From DASTFY01 sp963769115 (lineage in GTDB: Bacteria; Actinomycetota; Acidimicrobiia; Acidimicrobiales; Ilumatobacteraceae): 64,000 nucleotides of DNA. Position numbers and translations under genes: made by a program. The notes below the pieces were generated by a model. It had not been told where the DNA came from and did not search any database. It worked only from the letters and a program-made list of their open reading frames with translations. This document shows, one piece after another, positions 26,984-39,345 of this stretch (position 1 is the stretch's first letter; the number at the start of each line of letters is the position of its first letter). The DNA is taken from the NCBI GenBank assembly GCA_963769115.1, contig CAVYKN010000019.1, positions 310,001 to 374,000 of the forward strand, written 5' to 3'.

Positions 26984-28130
26984 CCCGCCTGGACACCGCC
27001 GGCCCGCTCGGTGCGATCCGATCCTGGTAGCCCGAACGGTGGTAGGCAGCGACCGGGTCCGGCTCCAGCTCTGCATCCTCCCGGAGACGGGCGAGGAGCG
27101 GACGGACATCGGTGACGAACGCGTCCATGAACACGGCGTGGGCCCCCAACACGTCGCCGTCACGCTGCGCGCCGGCGAGCTCCTCGGCATCATGAGCAGC
27201 ACCTTGGCCGTCGCTTCCTGCACGTTCATGACCGAGCGGATCTGCGCGGGGATCTTCGGCTCGATGTTGTGGCACTGGTCGAGCATGAAGGCGACGCCGG
27301 TCCCGGGGTCGAGCCCGTCGCCCCGCCGAACCTCCCACATGATCCGGAACAATTGGAACGGATCGGCCGCGCCGACCATCAGATCGTCGTCGGCGTAGAA
27401 GCGGGAGTTGAAGTCGAACCCCCCAGACGACGGGTGCGCAGCAGCATGGCGACGATGAACTCGATGTTCGTCCCGGGCGCGTGATGCCCGGTGTCAGGAC
27501 GACCTGCGCCTTGTCACCGAGCGCGATGCAGTGCGCGAACGCCGTTCCCCAGTCCGGCACGTCCATCGATAGAAGGAGGGCTCGAAGAGCTTGTACTCGA
27601 GCAGCATGCGCTGGTCGGCACCGAGTCGCTCGTACACCTCGGCCAGTGCGATGGCGAGCCGATCCTGCCGGTCGACGAGGTCGTCCTGTCCGGGGTAGTT
27701 CGTGCCATCGGCGAACCAGAGCTTGAGATCCGGGAACCGGTGGCATCCATGATGTCGATGCACTCGAGCAGGTGGTCGGTCGCCTTGCGGCGGACCTCTG
27801 GGCGGGGGTTGCACACCGAGCCCAGCATGTAGTCGTTGTCCTGGAAGACGTTCGAGTTGATCGTCCCGATGCGCACGCCCAGCTCCTCGGCGTGCTTGGC
27901 CAGGCGGCTGTAGTCGTCGACGCGATCCCACGGGATGTGCAAGGCCACGCTGGGCGTGGAACCGGTGTACTGGTGGACCTGCGCGGCGTCGCGATCTTCT
28001 CGTACGGGTCACGTGGCACCCCTTGCTGGGGGAACACCTTGAACCTCGTGCCCGAGTTGCCGAACGCCCACGACGGCAACTCGATGCTGAGGTCGCGGAT
28101 CCCGTCGGCAACCCGCTGCTCGCTCGTCAT
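26971..28130 (-). CDS. rhaI: L-rhamnose isomerase (several frameshifts)
   Basis: A TIM-barrel isomerase of about 387 residues converting L-rhamnose to L-rhamnulose. Recognisable pieces in order are LPSWAFGNSGTRFKVFPQQG, VALHIPWDRVDDYSRLAKHA, IGTINSNVFQDNDYMLGS, LKLWFADGTNYPGQDDL, MLLEYKLFEPSFYSMDVPDW (metal-site Glu), and FMLDQCHNIEPKIPAQIRSV (metal-site Asp/His). This is the RhaI (Pseudomonas stutzeri-like) type rather than E. coli RhaA. ATG 28130 has an AGGAGA site 6 bases upstream; ATG 28157, overlapping the rhaM stop as ATGA, is an alternative. Restoring the last frameshift near 27010 gives the tail GGVQAGWGA and a stop at 26971. Confidence 0.83.
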
Positions 28131-28153
28131 GTCTGTCTCCTCGGCATCCTGGC

Positions 28154-28493
28154 TCATGGGAGGTGGAAGACCTCCTCGATGGCCCGCATCTGCTGATCGG
28201 CAGGAGCGCCGGCACCGTCGAAGAACGGTTCCATCAACGCCTGCCAGCGCTCGTTCACCGGCTCGCCCTGCATGGCGGCGACCGCGTCGTCCAGACTGCC
28301 TGTTGTCTCGAAGTAGCCGAACAACGTGCCGTCGTCGGTCGAGGAACAACGAGTAGTTGTGCCATCCGCAACGTTCCAGTGCAGCGCGGATGTCCGGCCA
28401 CACCTCGGCGTGATGGCGGCGGTACTCGTCGATCAGCTCGGGCCGGACTCGCAGCCTGAAGGCAATTCGGTTCAGAGGCGTTCGTTCCTCCAT
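28154..28493 (-). CDS. rhaM: L-rhamnose mutarotase (one frameshift)
   Basis: RhaM interconverts the alpha and beta anomers of L-rhamnose before isomerisation. From ATG 28493 the protein reads IAFRLRVRPELIDEYRRHHA then EVWPDIRAALERCGWHNYS, the family signature with the active-site His, then GYFETTGSLDDAVAAMQGEP and VNERWQALMEPFF after a frameshift near 28340. The total is about 113 residues, slightly above the family norm of 104. The stop overlaps an upstream ATG candidate of rhaI. Confidence 0.87.
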
Positions 28494-28549
28494 CTCGACT
28501 CCCCGGCTCCCGGGGGCTCCGCACTGGAACCCCCGGGCGCCGTCCTGGT

Positions 28550-29694
<1,145 letters not shown>

Positions 29695-29743
29695 GGTTCC
29701 TCCCTCTCGGTGGATGGTTGTGGTGGGTCGTTGTCGGGGTTCG

Positions 29744-30772
29744 TCATGCGCGCGACGGCCTGCCGACCGTGCGTCGGGCAGGCCGGCGCGCGGTGGGTCC
29801 GGTCGGGGGCCCGGATCCGGTGCGCCGAGGCGGTCGATCACGTTCTGGGCCAGGACCGAGCCGATGAGGATGCGCTCCGATCACGCCGGTCTGGGTGTTG
29901 CCGCCGACGTTGGCCAGGCCGAAGCCGTTGCGCAGGTTGAGCACGATGAGCACGGCGAGCAGCGACGCCGCTCATGCGTCCCGAGCCGCCGAAGATGCTG
30001 ACCCCGCCGAGCAGGACGATCGTGATGATCTCGAGCTCGAATCCGGTGGCCAGGTCACCGCGCACGGTGCCGAGACGGGCGGCGAACAGGATGCCGGCGA
30101 CGCCCGCGATGAGCGACGAGGCGGTGAAGAGCAGCAAGCCGCGTCCGGGCCACGTTGACGCCCGAGTAGCGCGCCACCTCGGCGTTGTCGCCGATCACGT
30201 AGAGCACCCGGCCCGGCGCCGATCGGTGCGAGGATGACCCACCCGACGGCGAACAACACGAAGAAGACGAGCAGCGCGAGCGGCACCGGGCCGACGAGGT
30301 CGTCCTGTCCGAGGCGGTCGAACCAGGCCGGGAAGCCGCCGATCGAGCGGTCCTCGACGAGCATCCTGGCTGCGCCCCGCCAGCCGATCAGCCCGGCGAG
30401 CGTCACGACGAGCGACGGCAGGCCGAGCCGTGGCGACGCACCAGCCCTGGAGGAGGCCGGCGACCGCGGCCGCGGCCAGCGCGGCGAGGACGGCCAGCGC
30501 GAACGGGACGTCGTGCTCGTGCAGAGCCAGGCCAGCACCGCGGCGGACCACGCCATGACGGAGGCGACCGACAGGTCGATCTCCCCGGCGATGATCACGA
30601 ACGTCATCGTGACGACGACGATGATCTTCTCGATGTGCAGCTGGAACAGGTTGACGAAGTTGTCGACTGCTCAGATACCCGCTCGACTGCGTGAGGTTGA
30701 AGATCGACCGTGCCCAGCAGGATCGCCGCCGAGCAGCGAGCTCCCAGGTGTAGCGCGGGCCCAGCTAGCCAT
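29744..30772 (-). CDS. rhaQ: Rhamnose ABC transporter permease 2 (several frameshifts)
   Basis: An inner-membrane permease of the RbsC/AraH family, about 335 residues. ATG 30772 gives MASWARRYTWEL after one correction, then EKIIVVVTMTFVIIAGEIDL and SVASVMAWSAAVLAWL, the EIDLSV signature that contacts the ATPase. Later helices are LGLPSLVVTLAGLIGWRG, VPLALLVFFVLFAVGWVIL and LEIITIVLLGGVSIFGGSG. The C-terminus is uncertain because the frame breaks again near 29880; a stop at 29744 is the most likely end. The start overlaps the likely stop of permease 1. Confidence 0.75.
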
Positions 30773-31873
30773 GCGACGACCTCCCTGGACTCGGTCGACG
30801 GCCTGGTCGCGGGCGCGGTCCCGGAGCCGGCGCCCGAGGGCGACGTCGAGCAGGACGGCGAGGAGGATCAGGGCGCCCGAGGATCGCGTCACGCCAGAAC
30901 TCGCTGATCTGCTCGACGCGGACGAGGCTCTGGTCGAGCACCCCGATCAGCACCGCGCCGAGGAACACGCCGAGGACGGTGCCGGAGCCGCCGAGCGTGC
31001 TGACGCCGCCGACGACGGCCGCGGCGATGGCGGCCAGCTCGAGGCCGGAGCCGGCCGTGACGTTGATCGTGCCGAAGCGGCCGACGTACAGGAAGCCGGC
31101 GAAGCCGGCGAGGGCACCGCAGGCGATGAACGCCACGATCTGGACGCGCCGCTCGTGCAACCCGGCCTGGCGGGCGGCCTCCGGGTTCGAGCCGAGGGCG
31201 TAGAGGTGCCGGCCCGGCCTGCATGTACTGCAGCACGAGATGGAGCACGACGACGATCACGAGGGCCAGCACGAACATCGTGCGCACCTCGTACTGCCCG
31301 ATGCGTGAAGAGGGTGCTGCGCGGAAGGTCGACGAGCCACGCCGGCAGCGAGCCGGTCGAGATCGTCTCCCCGCCGGCGTGGCCCGTCAGCAGGCTGCGG
31401 AAGATCGAGAGCGTGCCGAGCGTGACGATGATCGACGGCACCTTGGCGACCGCCACCAGGACGCCGTTGACCACGCCGAGCACTGCGCCGACGCCGAGCG
31501 CGAAGGCGACGCGGCCACGGCCGGCAGGCCGCGGTGGTCGGCGAGGAGCTCAGCCGTGAGGTAGGCGGCGACGCCGACGATCGACGCCGACCGACAGGTC
31601 GATGTTCCGGGTGATGATAACGAGCGACTCGCCCGCGGCGAGCGAGCGCGGTGATCGAGATGGCGATCAGCAGGCGGCTGACGAAGCGGGCGCTGAGGTA
31701 GTCGTCGACGACGAGGCTGAACACCAGCCACCGTGACGCAGGAGGACGCCCGAGGAGCGACAAGGTCCTTGACCCGCTCCGGGCGGCAGCAGGGATCCGG
31801 CGCGATGACCGTGCGGGACGCCGGCGCCGGCGAGCATCCTGCTGGGCGATCATGTCGATGCCCACCGCCGCCG

Positions 31874-31877
<4 letters not shown>
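30765..31877 (-). CDS. rhaP: Rhamnose ABC transporter permease 1 (several frameshifts)
   Basis: A second RbsC/AraH-type permease of about 350 residues that pairs with the other permease to form the sugar channel. Visible parts are VDDYLSARFVSRLLIAISIT, VIITRNIDLSVGSIVGVAAY, GVVNGVLVAVAKVPSIIVTL and AFIACGALAGFAGFLYVGRF, ending in TLGGSGTVLGVFLGAVLIGV. The start is ambiguous: ATG 31877 overlaps a possible rhaT stop as ATGA, but the first codons (MTAAVGI) also look like the end of an RbsA-type ATPase. The stop TAG 30765-30767 overlaps the rhaQ ATG. Confidence 0.72.
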
Positions 31878-33377
<1,500 letters not shown>

Positions 33378-33451
33378 CTACTCCCCCCTTTGTCCCCCAC
33401 GGTCCTGCCAACACCGGAGCCGAGCTTCACCCCCGTGTCGGCTTCCCGGAT

Positions 33452-33463
33452 TGAATCGTTTCA
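33452..33463. promoter_or_regulatory. LacI-type operator TGAATCGTTTCA upstream of the rhamnose operon
   Basis: Read on the operon strand the site is TGAAACGATTCA, matching the site before lacI (TGAAACCTTTCA) at 10 of 12 positions. It lies 75 bp before the rhaT start and overlaps a TTGTCT sequence that could be a -35 box. This is where a repressor would block the operon promoter. Confidence 0.72.
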
Positions 33464-33592
33464 GACAAGGTACCGACCGCCGCCCCGACCGTCAAGGGGT
33501 GGCCCGGCGACGAGCAGCCCCAGGAAGTCTGAGCCCGGTGAGCCGCCGACGGCGCGATCGGCTCAGACCTCGGTCGGACAGGGGCGGCGCGC

Positions 33593-34042
33593 TCAGGCGC
33601 CACCTCCACCAGGATGGTCGGACGACACGAAGATGCAGAAGGGATGGCCGGCCGGGTCGGCGAACACGTACAGCTCCTCCTCGGGGTCCGTCGATCGATC
33701 CAACAGGATCGACGCGCCGAGGGAGAGCGCACGGTCCCGTTGCTCGGCGAGCTGAGCCGAGTCGGCAACGGTCATGTCGAGGTGGAGCTGCTGCGGGACG
33801 CCTGGATCGGGCCACGTCGTCCGCGGCAGCTCGCTGACGTGCTGGACGGCGAGGCGCGCCTCGCCCGTGCGATCCCTGAGCACGAGCCAGTCCTCGCCGT
33901 TCGGGTCGGGCTCTCCGGGAGGCGGCGGCTCGTCACCGGGTCGATAGACGTACCCGAGCAGCTCTCGGTAGAACTCGGCGACGGCCCGGGCGTCGGTGGC
34001 ATCCACGGCCACGGCGCGGAGTACAGGGAACGAGTCCGGCAT
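33593..34042 (-). CDS. VOC/glyoxalase-like domain protein
   Basis: A 149-residue protein with the vicinal-oxygen-chelate fold: VAVDATDARAVAEFYRELLG at the N-terminus, QQLHLDMTV (metal-site His) near residue 85, and YVFADPAGHPFCIFV near the C-terminus. Members include glyoxalases, dioxygenases and antibiotic-binding proteins; the actinobacterial Glyoxalase_6 group is mostly uncharacterised. It is a single gene between the rhamnose and xylose loci and carries no frameshift. Confidence 0.82.
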   Translation of the reverse strand: MPDSFPVLRAVAVDATDARAVAEFYRELLGYVYRPGDEPPPPGEPDPNGEDWLVLRDRTGEARLAVQHVSELPRTTWPDPGVPQQLHLDMTVADSAQLAEQRDRALSLGASILLDRSTDPEEELYVFADPAGHPFCIFVSSDHPGGGGA

Positions 34043-34071
34043 CGACTCCGATGCTCGCGCGCCAGACAGCC

Positions 34072-34893
34072 CTAGCCGTGCAGCTCGGCCATCTCCTCGG
34101 TGGTGGCCTCGCCTGGCTTCTTGCCCATGATGATCATGGCCAGCACCTCGTCCTTGGTCACCGCGTTCTTGTCGACCGTGCCGACGAGCTCCCCTTGGAG
34201 CATCACGCTGATGCGATCCGCCAGGTCGAACACGTCGTGGATGTCGTGGCTGATCAGGAAGACGCCGATGCCCTCGGTCTTCAGCTGCTCGACGAGCTCG
34301 CGCACCTGCTGCGTCTCGGCGGGCCCGAGCGCCGCGGTGGGCTCGTCCATGATGAGGATCTTGGCGTTGAAGTAGATGGCGCGGGCGATGGCGACGGATT
34401 GCCGCTGCCCGCCTGACAACGACCGGACCGGGGTCTTGAGGTTCTTGAACCGCGGGTTCAGCCGCTTCATGACGTCGCGGGTGGCCGACGCCATGGCCGA
34501 GTCGTCGAGGGCGCCGGTGAACGTGCGGATCTCGCGTCCGAGGAACACGTTGCCCGCGGCGTCGATGTTGTCGGCGAGGGCAAGCCGCTGGTAGATCGTC
34601 TCGATCCCGTGCTTCTGGGCGTCGCGGGGGAAGTGGATGGTGACGGGTTCGCCGTTGATGAGGATCTCGCCCGAGTCCGCCGGGTGGGCGCCCGAGAGCG
34701 TGTGGATCAGCGTCGACTTGCCGGCGCCGTTCCCTCCGACGAGGGCGACGACCTCGCCCGGGTAGAGGTCCACGCTGACCCCGTCGACGGCGTGGAGGCC
34801 GCCGAAGGAGACGCGGATGTTCCGCATCTCGACGAGCGGGTCGCGCCCGGCCTTCGACGGGGCCGGCGGCGGAGCGGTGGCGGCATCGGTCAT
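34072..34893 (-). CDS. xylG: Xylose-type sugar ABC transporter ATPase (single domain)
   Basis: A 273-residue ATPase. Walker A is VGGNGAGKSTLIHTLSGAHP, the signature SLSGGQRQSVAIARA and Walker B ILIMDEPTAALGP; the His switch is ISHDIHDVF. It has one nucleotide-binding domain, whereas classical XylG has two, so it should act as a homodimer, as in the short FrcA/XylG group. It follows xylH by 16 bp, and the order xylF-xylH-xylG on the minus strand makes one importer. Confidence 0.85.
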   Translation of the reverse strand: MTDAATAPPPAPSKAGRDPLVEMRNIRVSFGGLHAVDGVSVDLYPGEVVALVGGNGAGKSTLIHTLSGAHPADSGEILINGEPVTIHFPRDAQKHGIETIYQRLALADNIDAAGNVFLGREIRTFTGALDDSAMASATRDVMKRLNPRFKNLKTPVRSLSGGQRQSVAIARAIYFNAKILIMDEPTAALGPAETQQVRELVEQLKTEGIGVFLISHDIHDVFDLADRISVMLQGELVGTVDKNAVTKDEVLAMIIMGKKPGEATTEEMAELHG

Positions 34894-34909
34894 CGTTCGG
34901 CCTCCTGCC

Positions 34910-36289
34910 TCACGGCTGGCCCGTCTGGATCACGATGGCGGTGACGATCAACCCCACGACGAGCGAGGCGACCGCCGCCCGGCGACGTCCACTCCGCAGC
35001 GCGGCGTCGATGGCGACCGCCGCCACGAGGACGACGCCGACCACGATGTCCTGCGACGGTGAGTCGATCCTCAGGAGCACCATGCCCGAGCGCAGCGACT
35101 GCATGATGATCGCGCCCAGCACGGCACCCGGGACCGTGCCGATGCCGCCGGAGAACGACGTGCCGCCGATGACCGCCGCGGCGATGACGTCCAGCTCGTT
35201 CTGGACACCGAGGTTGGTCACCGCCGAGTTGAGCCTCGCCGTCTGGATGGCGGAGCTCACCGCGACCAGGACACCCATGAGGACGAAGGTGAGCATCACC
35301 GTCCGGCGGGTGTTGATGCCGCTCAGCTCGGCGGCCTCGGGGTTGCCGCCGTACGCGTACACGTAGCGGCCGAAGCGACGGCGCCGGGAGAGATAGGTCA
35401 TGACGAGCGTCACGCCGATCAGGATCACGACGGGATACGCGACACCCGTCGGCTTTCCGGTGACGGGCGAGGTGTACCGGTTGGCGATGAGCGCGACGCC
35501 GGCGAGCACGACCGCGCAGCCCACGACACCAAGCCCCACGTCGAACCACATCGGCCGCACGGCCAGGTCGTAGCGGCGTCGACGCCGCCGTGACAGCAGG
35601 ATGCTGAGCACGATGCCGCCACAGGCGAGGATGGCGAGCAACCAGCTCCGCCAGTCGCCGAGCGCGCCCGTGGCGCCGCCGCCGAGGCGCTGGAACGTCT
35701 CGTTGAGCGGGGCGAGCGTCTGCCCCTGCTTGCCGCCGGTGCGGAAGATGGCGCCCCGCCAGACGAGGAAGCCGCCAAGCGTCACGATGAACGAGGGCAC
35801 CCCGCCGTAGGCGACGATGAACCCGGTCAGTCCGCCGATCAGCGCGCCCAGGACGACGCCGACCGCGAGGGCGACGACCCACGACCAGGAGCTGCCCCGC
35901 ATGCCCCCGATCGTGATGTCCAGGCCGAAGAACGCGATGACCCCATCGGTCTGGACGAGCGCCATCGTGTAGCCGAGGAAGCCCAACAACGATCCCACGG
36001 AGAGGTCGATGTTGCGCGAGACGATGATCAGGACCATGCCCGTCGCCATGATGGCGATGGACGTGCTCTGGACGGACAGGTTCCACAGGTTCCGGGCGGT
36101 CAGGAAGCCGCCGTCGGAGCGGATGTTGAAGGCGATCCAGATGACCGCCAGCGCGATCAGCATGCCGAACAACCGGGTGTCGAGCTCGGTGTCGGCCACC
36201 ACCGAACGCCATGAGCGGGCCGGCGCGGAGGCCGGTGGGCTCGGGCTTCCCATGGTCGCCGGTTGGTCCGGCGAACGAACCTCAGTCAT
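34910..36289 (-). CDS. xylH: Xylose-type sugar ABC transporter permease
   Basis: A 459-residue permease of the XylH kind, longer than the RbsC type because of an inserted segment in the middle (about residues 200-280 with a basic LSRRRRRRYDL loop). It has about ten membrane helices. The coupling motif is VSRNIDLSVGSLLGFLGYTM near residues 88-107; later GGNPEAAELSGINTRRTVML and AAAVIGGTSFSGGIGTVPGA are family phrases. It needs no frame correction. Together with XylF and XylG it should import D-xylose or a related pentose. Confidence 0.88.
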   Translation of the reverse strand: MTEVRSPDQPATMGSPSPPASAPARSWRSVVADTELDTRLFGMLIALAVIWIAFNIRSDGGFLTARNLWNLSVQSTSIAIMATGMVLIIVSRNIDLSVGSLLGFLGYTMALVQTDGVIAFFGLDITIGGMRGSSWSWVVALAVGVVLGALIGGLTGFIVAYGGVPSFIVTLGGFLVWRGAIFRTGGKQGQTLAPLNETFQRLGGGATGALGDWRSWLLAILACGGIVLSILLSRRRRRRYDLAVRPMWFDVGLGVVGCAVVLAGVALIANRYTSPVTGKPTGVAYPVVILIGVTLVMTYLSRRRRFGRYVYAYGGNPEAAELSGINTRRTVMLTFVLMGVLVAVSSAIQTARLNSAVTNLGVQNELDVIAAAVIGGTSFSGGIGTVPGAVLGAIIMQSLRSGMVLLRIDSPSQDIVVGVVLVAAVAIDAALRSGRRRAAVASLVVGLIVTAIVIQTGQP

Positions 36290-36369
36290 CCATCACGCCT
36301 TCTCGTGAGCGGATCGCCAGCTGCCATCCTCGGTCATCCGTTGATGACGGCTTACAGACCGGGTGGGTG

Positions 36370-36430
36370 AGCGTGGGACGCGCCCCCCGCCCAGGGAAGA
36401 CCCTGAGCGGTGGGCGCGCTCCACCACGCT
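36370..36430 (-). terminator. Extended hairpin between xylF and xylH (terminator or attenuator)
   Basis: AGCGTGG (36370-36376) pairs with CCACGCT (36424-36430). Inside lies a GC-rich stem around CAGGG-AAGA-CCCTG (36392-36405). The hairpin begins 12 bases after the xylF stop on the transcribed strand. Such structures after a binding-protein gene commonly raise its level over the permease and ATPase by partial termination or by protecting the mRNA 3' end. Confidence 0.6.
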
Positions 36431-36441
36431 CGTGGAAGGTG

Positions 36442-37596
36442 TCAGGGACAGACGGCCACCGAACCAGCCTCCACGCCCTGGCACACATTGGCCGTGTCGG
36501 TCCAGCCCGCGTCGATGACGACGTCGAGGTTGTCCTGGGTGATGGGGATCGGCGTGAGCTGGATCGACGTCACGTCGATGCCCCCTGGCGTCGTGAACGG
36601 CGCGGTGTCGGCCACGGCGGACGCGTCCGGGTTGGCGCACAACTGGACGGCGGCCTCACCGGCAGCCGTGCCCAGCTCACGGGCATCCTTCCAGACACTC
36701 ACGGCCTGCGTGCCGAGGGCGACCCGGTTGAGGGCCGCCTGGTCACCGTCCTGCCCGGAGACCGGCACCTGGCCCGCGAGGCCCTGGGCCTGGAGGGCAG
36801 CGACCACGCCGCCGGCCATGCCGTCGTTCTCCGAGAGAATGGCCTGGACGTCGTTGTTGGCGGCGGTCAGGAACTGCTCGGTCTGGGTCTGGGCGATGGC
36901 CGGATCCCAGTTGTCGGTGTAGGTCTCGCCGACGATCGTGATGTCACCAGCCGTCACGGCCTCACCGATGATCTCCTCGTAACCGGCACGGAGGAAGTCG
37001 GCGTTGGCATCGGCCTGGTTGCCCTTGATGATGATGTAGTTGCCGCTCGGCACCAGGTCGAAGATGGTCTGGGCCTGCAGCCGTCCGACCTCGACGTTGT
37101 CGAACGTGATGTAGAGCGCGTTCTCGTCCTCGATGAGGCGGTCGTAGGCGATGACCGGGACACCGTTCGAGATGGCGCTGGCGACCGACGGCTTCACCGC
37201 GGTGCCGTCCTGCGCGAGGACGACGAGCACGTTGGCGCCCTGGGACATGAGGTTCTCGATGTTGCTCGCCTGCGTCTCGGCCGAGGACTTGGCGTCGTTC
37301 GAGATGTACGTGCCGCCACCCGCCTCGACGGCCGCCTTGATCGCCGGCTCATCGAACTTGGCCCAGCGCTCTTCCTGGTAGTTGTTCCAGGAGACACCGA
37401 CCACGCAGTCGCCGCCGGCGGCGGCGGCGGTCGTCTCGCCGCCCGCAGCGGCAGTCGTCTCGCCGCCTGCGGCGGCGGTCGTCTCAGCGCCACCGGCAGC
37501 CGTCGTGTCGGCACTGCCGCCATCGTCGTCACTGCCACATGCGGCCATTACCAGGGCTGCGCCCATAACGAGCGGTACCCATCGACGAACGTGCAT
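36442..37596 (-). CDS. xylF: D-xylose-type ABC transporter substrate-binding lipoprotein
   Basis: A 384-residue lipoprotein. Signal peptide MHVRRWVPLVMGAALVMAAC ends in the lipobox cysteine. A low-complexity linker with four repeats of GGETTAAA/GGAETTAAA follows. The sugar-binding fold has the XylF phrases VIAYDRLIEDENALYITFDN, SENDGMAGGVVAALQAQG and VSGQDGDQAALNRVALG. ATG 37596 follows a GGGGGAGGGG site. First gene of the operon; no xylose regulator or catabolic gene is visible in the window. Confidence 0.9.
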   Translation of the reverse strand: MHVRRWVPLVMGAALVMAACGSDDDGGSADTTAAGGAETTAAAGGETTAAAGGETTAAAAGGDCVVGVSWNNYQEERWAKFDEPAIKAAVEAGGGTYISNDAKSSAETQASNIENLMSQGANVLVVLAQDGTAVKPSVASAISNGVPVIAYDRLIEDENALYITFDNVEVGRLQAQTIFDLVPSGNYIIIKGNQADANADFLRAGYEEIIGEAVTAGDITIVGETYTDNWDPAIAQTQTEQFLTAANNDVQAILSENDGMAGGVVAALQAQGLAGQVPVSGQDGDQAALNRVALGTQAVSVWKDARELGTAAGEAAVQLCANPDASAVADTAPFTTPGGIDVTSIQLTPIPITQDNLDVVIDAGWTDTANVCQGVEAGSVAVCP

Positions 37597-37752
37597 GTAC
37601 CCCTCCCCCTTTCGATGTGCCGCGGACATACACCGGCCACGGAGCGAGCGCAGTAGTAGCCCGTCGCCCGCGCGGGCACGTGCTCCCGGCTGCCCGCCCC
37701 ACGCCGGCGGTCGTAGGATGCGCCCCGACGACCGGGCCAACGGGGGGAGGAT

Positions 37753-39345
37753 GTGACCAGCCGGACGCTCACGCTCGGCGGGACCGCCTACCCCGTGCTC
37801 CTGCCGAAGGCCCGCGACTCGCGCCTGCACGTCGCCGCGGTCATCGTCACGATCCACGTCCTCGGGCAGCTCGGGCTCGGCTTCCAGGTCAGCGTGCCGC
37901 AGATCCTCGCCGCCATCCTCAGCTGCGCGGTGATCGAGGTGGCGATCACGTTCCGGAGGACCCAGTCGTTCGTGTGGCCGGCGAGCGCGATGCTGACCGG
38001 GAGCGGGGTGGCCCTGATCCTGCGGGTCCCCGGCACACCGTCCGACGAGCCGTGGTCCACCTACTCCTGGTACGTGTTCGCCGCGGTCGCCGCGTTCTCC
38101 CTCCTGACGAAGTACGTCATCCGCTACCGCGGCTCGCACATCTTCAATCCGTCGAACATCGGGCTGGTGATCGCGTTCATCGTCCTCGGCGAGACGCGTG
38201 TCGAACCGCTCGACTTCTGGTGGGCCCCTCTCAACGCCTGGATGCTCACCGCCTACGCGGTCATCCTCGTGGGCGGCTTCCTGATCACGGCACGGCTGCG
38301 CCTGCTCGCCGTCGCGGCGACCTTCTGGATCACCCTCGCCGCCGCCGTCGGGGTCCTGGCCGCCTTCGGGCACTGCATGACGGCCCGGTGGGCGTTCGCA
38401 CCCGTCTGCGGCTTCGACTTCTGGCGGGTGATCGTCATCTCCCCCGAAGTCCTCATCTTCATGTACTTCATGATCACGGACCCCAAGACCGTCCCGGCCG
38501 GACGGGTCGGCCGCGTGGTGTTCGGGTTCCTGGTCGCCGTCGTCAGCACGCTGCTCATGGCGCCCCAGGCCGAGGAGTTCGGCACCAAGGTCGCGCTGCT
38601 CGGCGGTCTGGTGCTCGTGTGCGCGGTCCGGCCCCTGATCGACCGTTGGGCGCCCGATCCCGGATCGGAGGCCGACGACGTCCGGCGGTGGGCCAGCGGT
38701 CTCGTGATCGGCGGAGGGACGGGCCCCGGTCTCCTCGGCGGTGCCGTCCGGGTGGCGTTGCTCGCCGGCGCCATCGTCGTCGTCGGGTCGGGCATCGTGG
38801 CCGCCGGCTCGCCGGCACGAGGGATCGTCGCCCCCGACACGGCCGACATCCTGGGCCGTGTGCCGCACGACGTGGACCCGGCGACCTTCCCGTCGATCAC
38901 CGTCCAGCAGGACGTCGCCGACTGGAACCACGAGATCGCGGGACCGGGCGTCCGGGAGCTCGTCCTGACCCTGGCCGAGAACCTGGAGCTGGAGCACCAG
39001 GCGCTGCGCCGAGCGGATCCCGAGATCCTCGAAGCCGTCGACCACGGCGACCGCCTCGACGAGATGCGGGCGCGGCTCGAGGAGGCCGAGGCCACCGGCA
39101 CGACGGTCGTCGAGCGCTACCAGATCGACGACGTCGACGTGACCCTTCTCGTCCCGTTCGGCCGGCAGGACGGCCTGAGCCTCGGCCTCGACTCCCGGGG
39201 CACCGTGACCACGGAGACCTACGACGCCGACGGCCAGCTGCAGGCGCAGGAGACATCGCCGTTCGCCGAGATGTTCGTCCTCCGGCGGGCCACCGGTGGG
39301 CGCTGGCTCAACGTCGCCGTCCTGCCGCCGCCGGCCGGCGACTGA
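37753..39345 (+). CDS. UnbU-like integral membrane protein
   Basis: A 530-residue protein with about nine to ten membrane helices in the first 350 residues and a soluble C-terminal part of about 180 residues. The membrane part resembles UnbU of enediyne loci and is distantly RnfD/NqrB-like: FVWPASAMLTGSGVALILR, RGSHIFNPSNIGLVIAFIVL and FMYFMITDPKTVPAGR. GTG 37753 follows GGGGGGAGG. It is followed by the UnbV gene with a 1-base overlap (TGATG), so the two act together. The function of UnbU is not established; no enediyne polyketide synthase is present here. Confidence 0.75.
   Translation: MTSRTLTLGGTAYPVLLPKARDSRLHVAAVIVTIHVLGQLGLGFQVSVPQILAAILSCAVIEVAITFRRTQSFVWPASAMLTGSGVALILRVPGTPSDEPWSTYSWYVFAAVAAFSLLTKYVIRYRGSHIFNPSNIGLVIAFIVLGETRVEPLDFWWAPLNAWMLTAYAVILVGGFLITARLRLLAVAATFWITLAAAVGVLAAFGHCMTARWAFAPVCGFDFWRVIVISPEVLIFMYFMITDPKTVPAGRVGRVVFGFLVAVVSTLLMAPQAEEFGTKVALLGGLVLVCAVRPLIDRWAPDPGSEADDVRRWASGLVIGGGTGPGLLGGAVRVALLAGAIVVVGSGIVAAGSPARGIVAPDTADILGRVPHDVDPATFPSITVQQDVADWNHEIAGPGVRELVLTLAENLELEHQALRRADPEILEAVDHGDRLDEMRARLEEAEATGTTVVERYQIDDVDVTLLVPFGRQDGLSLGLDSRGTVTTETYDADGQLQAQETSPFAEMFVLRRATGGRWLNVAVLPPPAGD

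Noticed and set aside
37396..37500. CRISPR-like repeats in the xylF region
   Set aside because: These are in-frame codon repeats for a Gly-Glu-Thr-Thr-Ala linker, with no spacers.
36442..39045. Long minus-strand open frame extending xylF upstream across the UnbU gene
   Set aside because: The xylF signal peptide at 37596 marks the true start; the upstream part is charged, repetitive and opposite a clear membrane protein gene.
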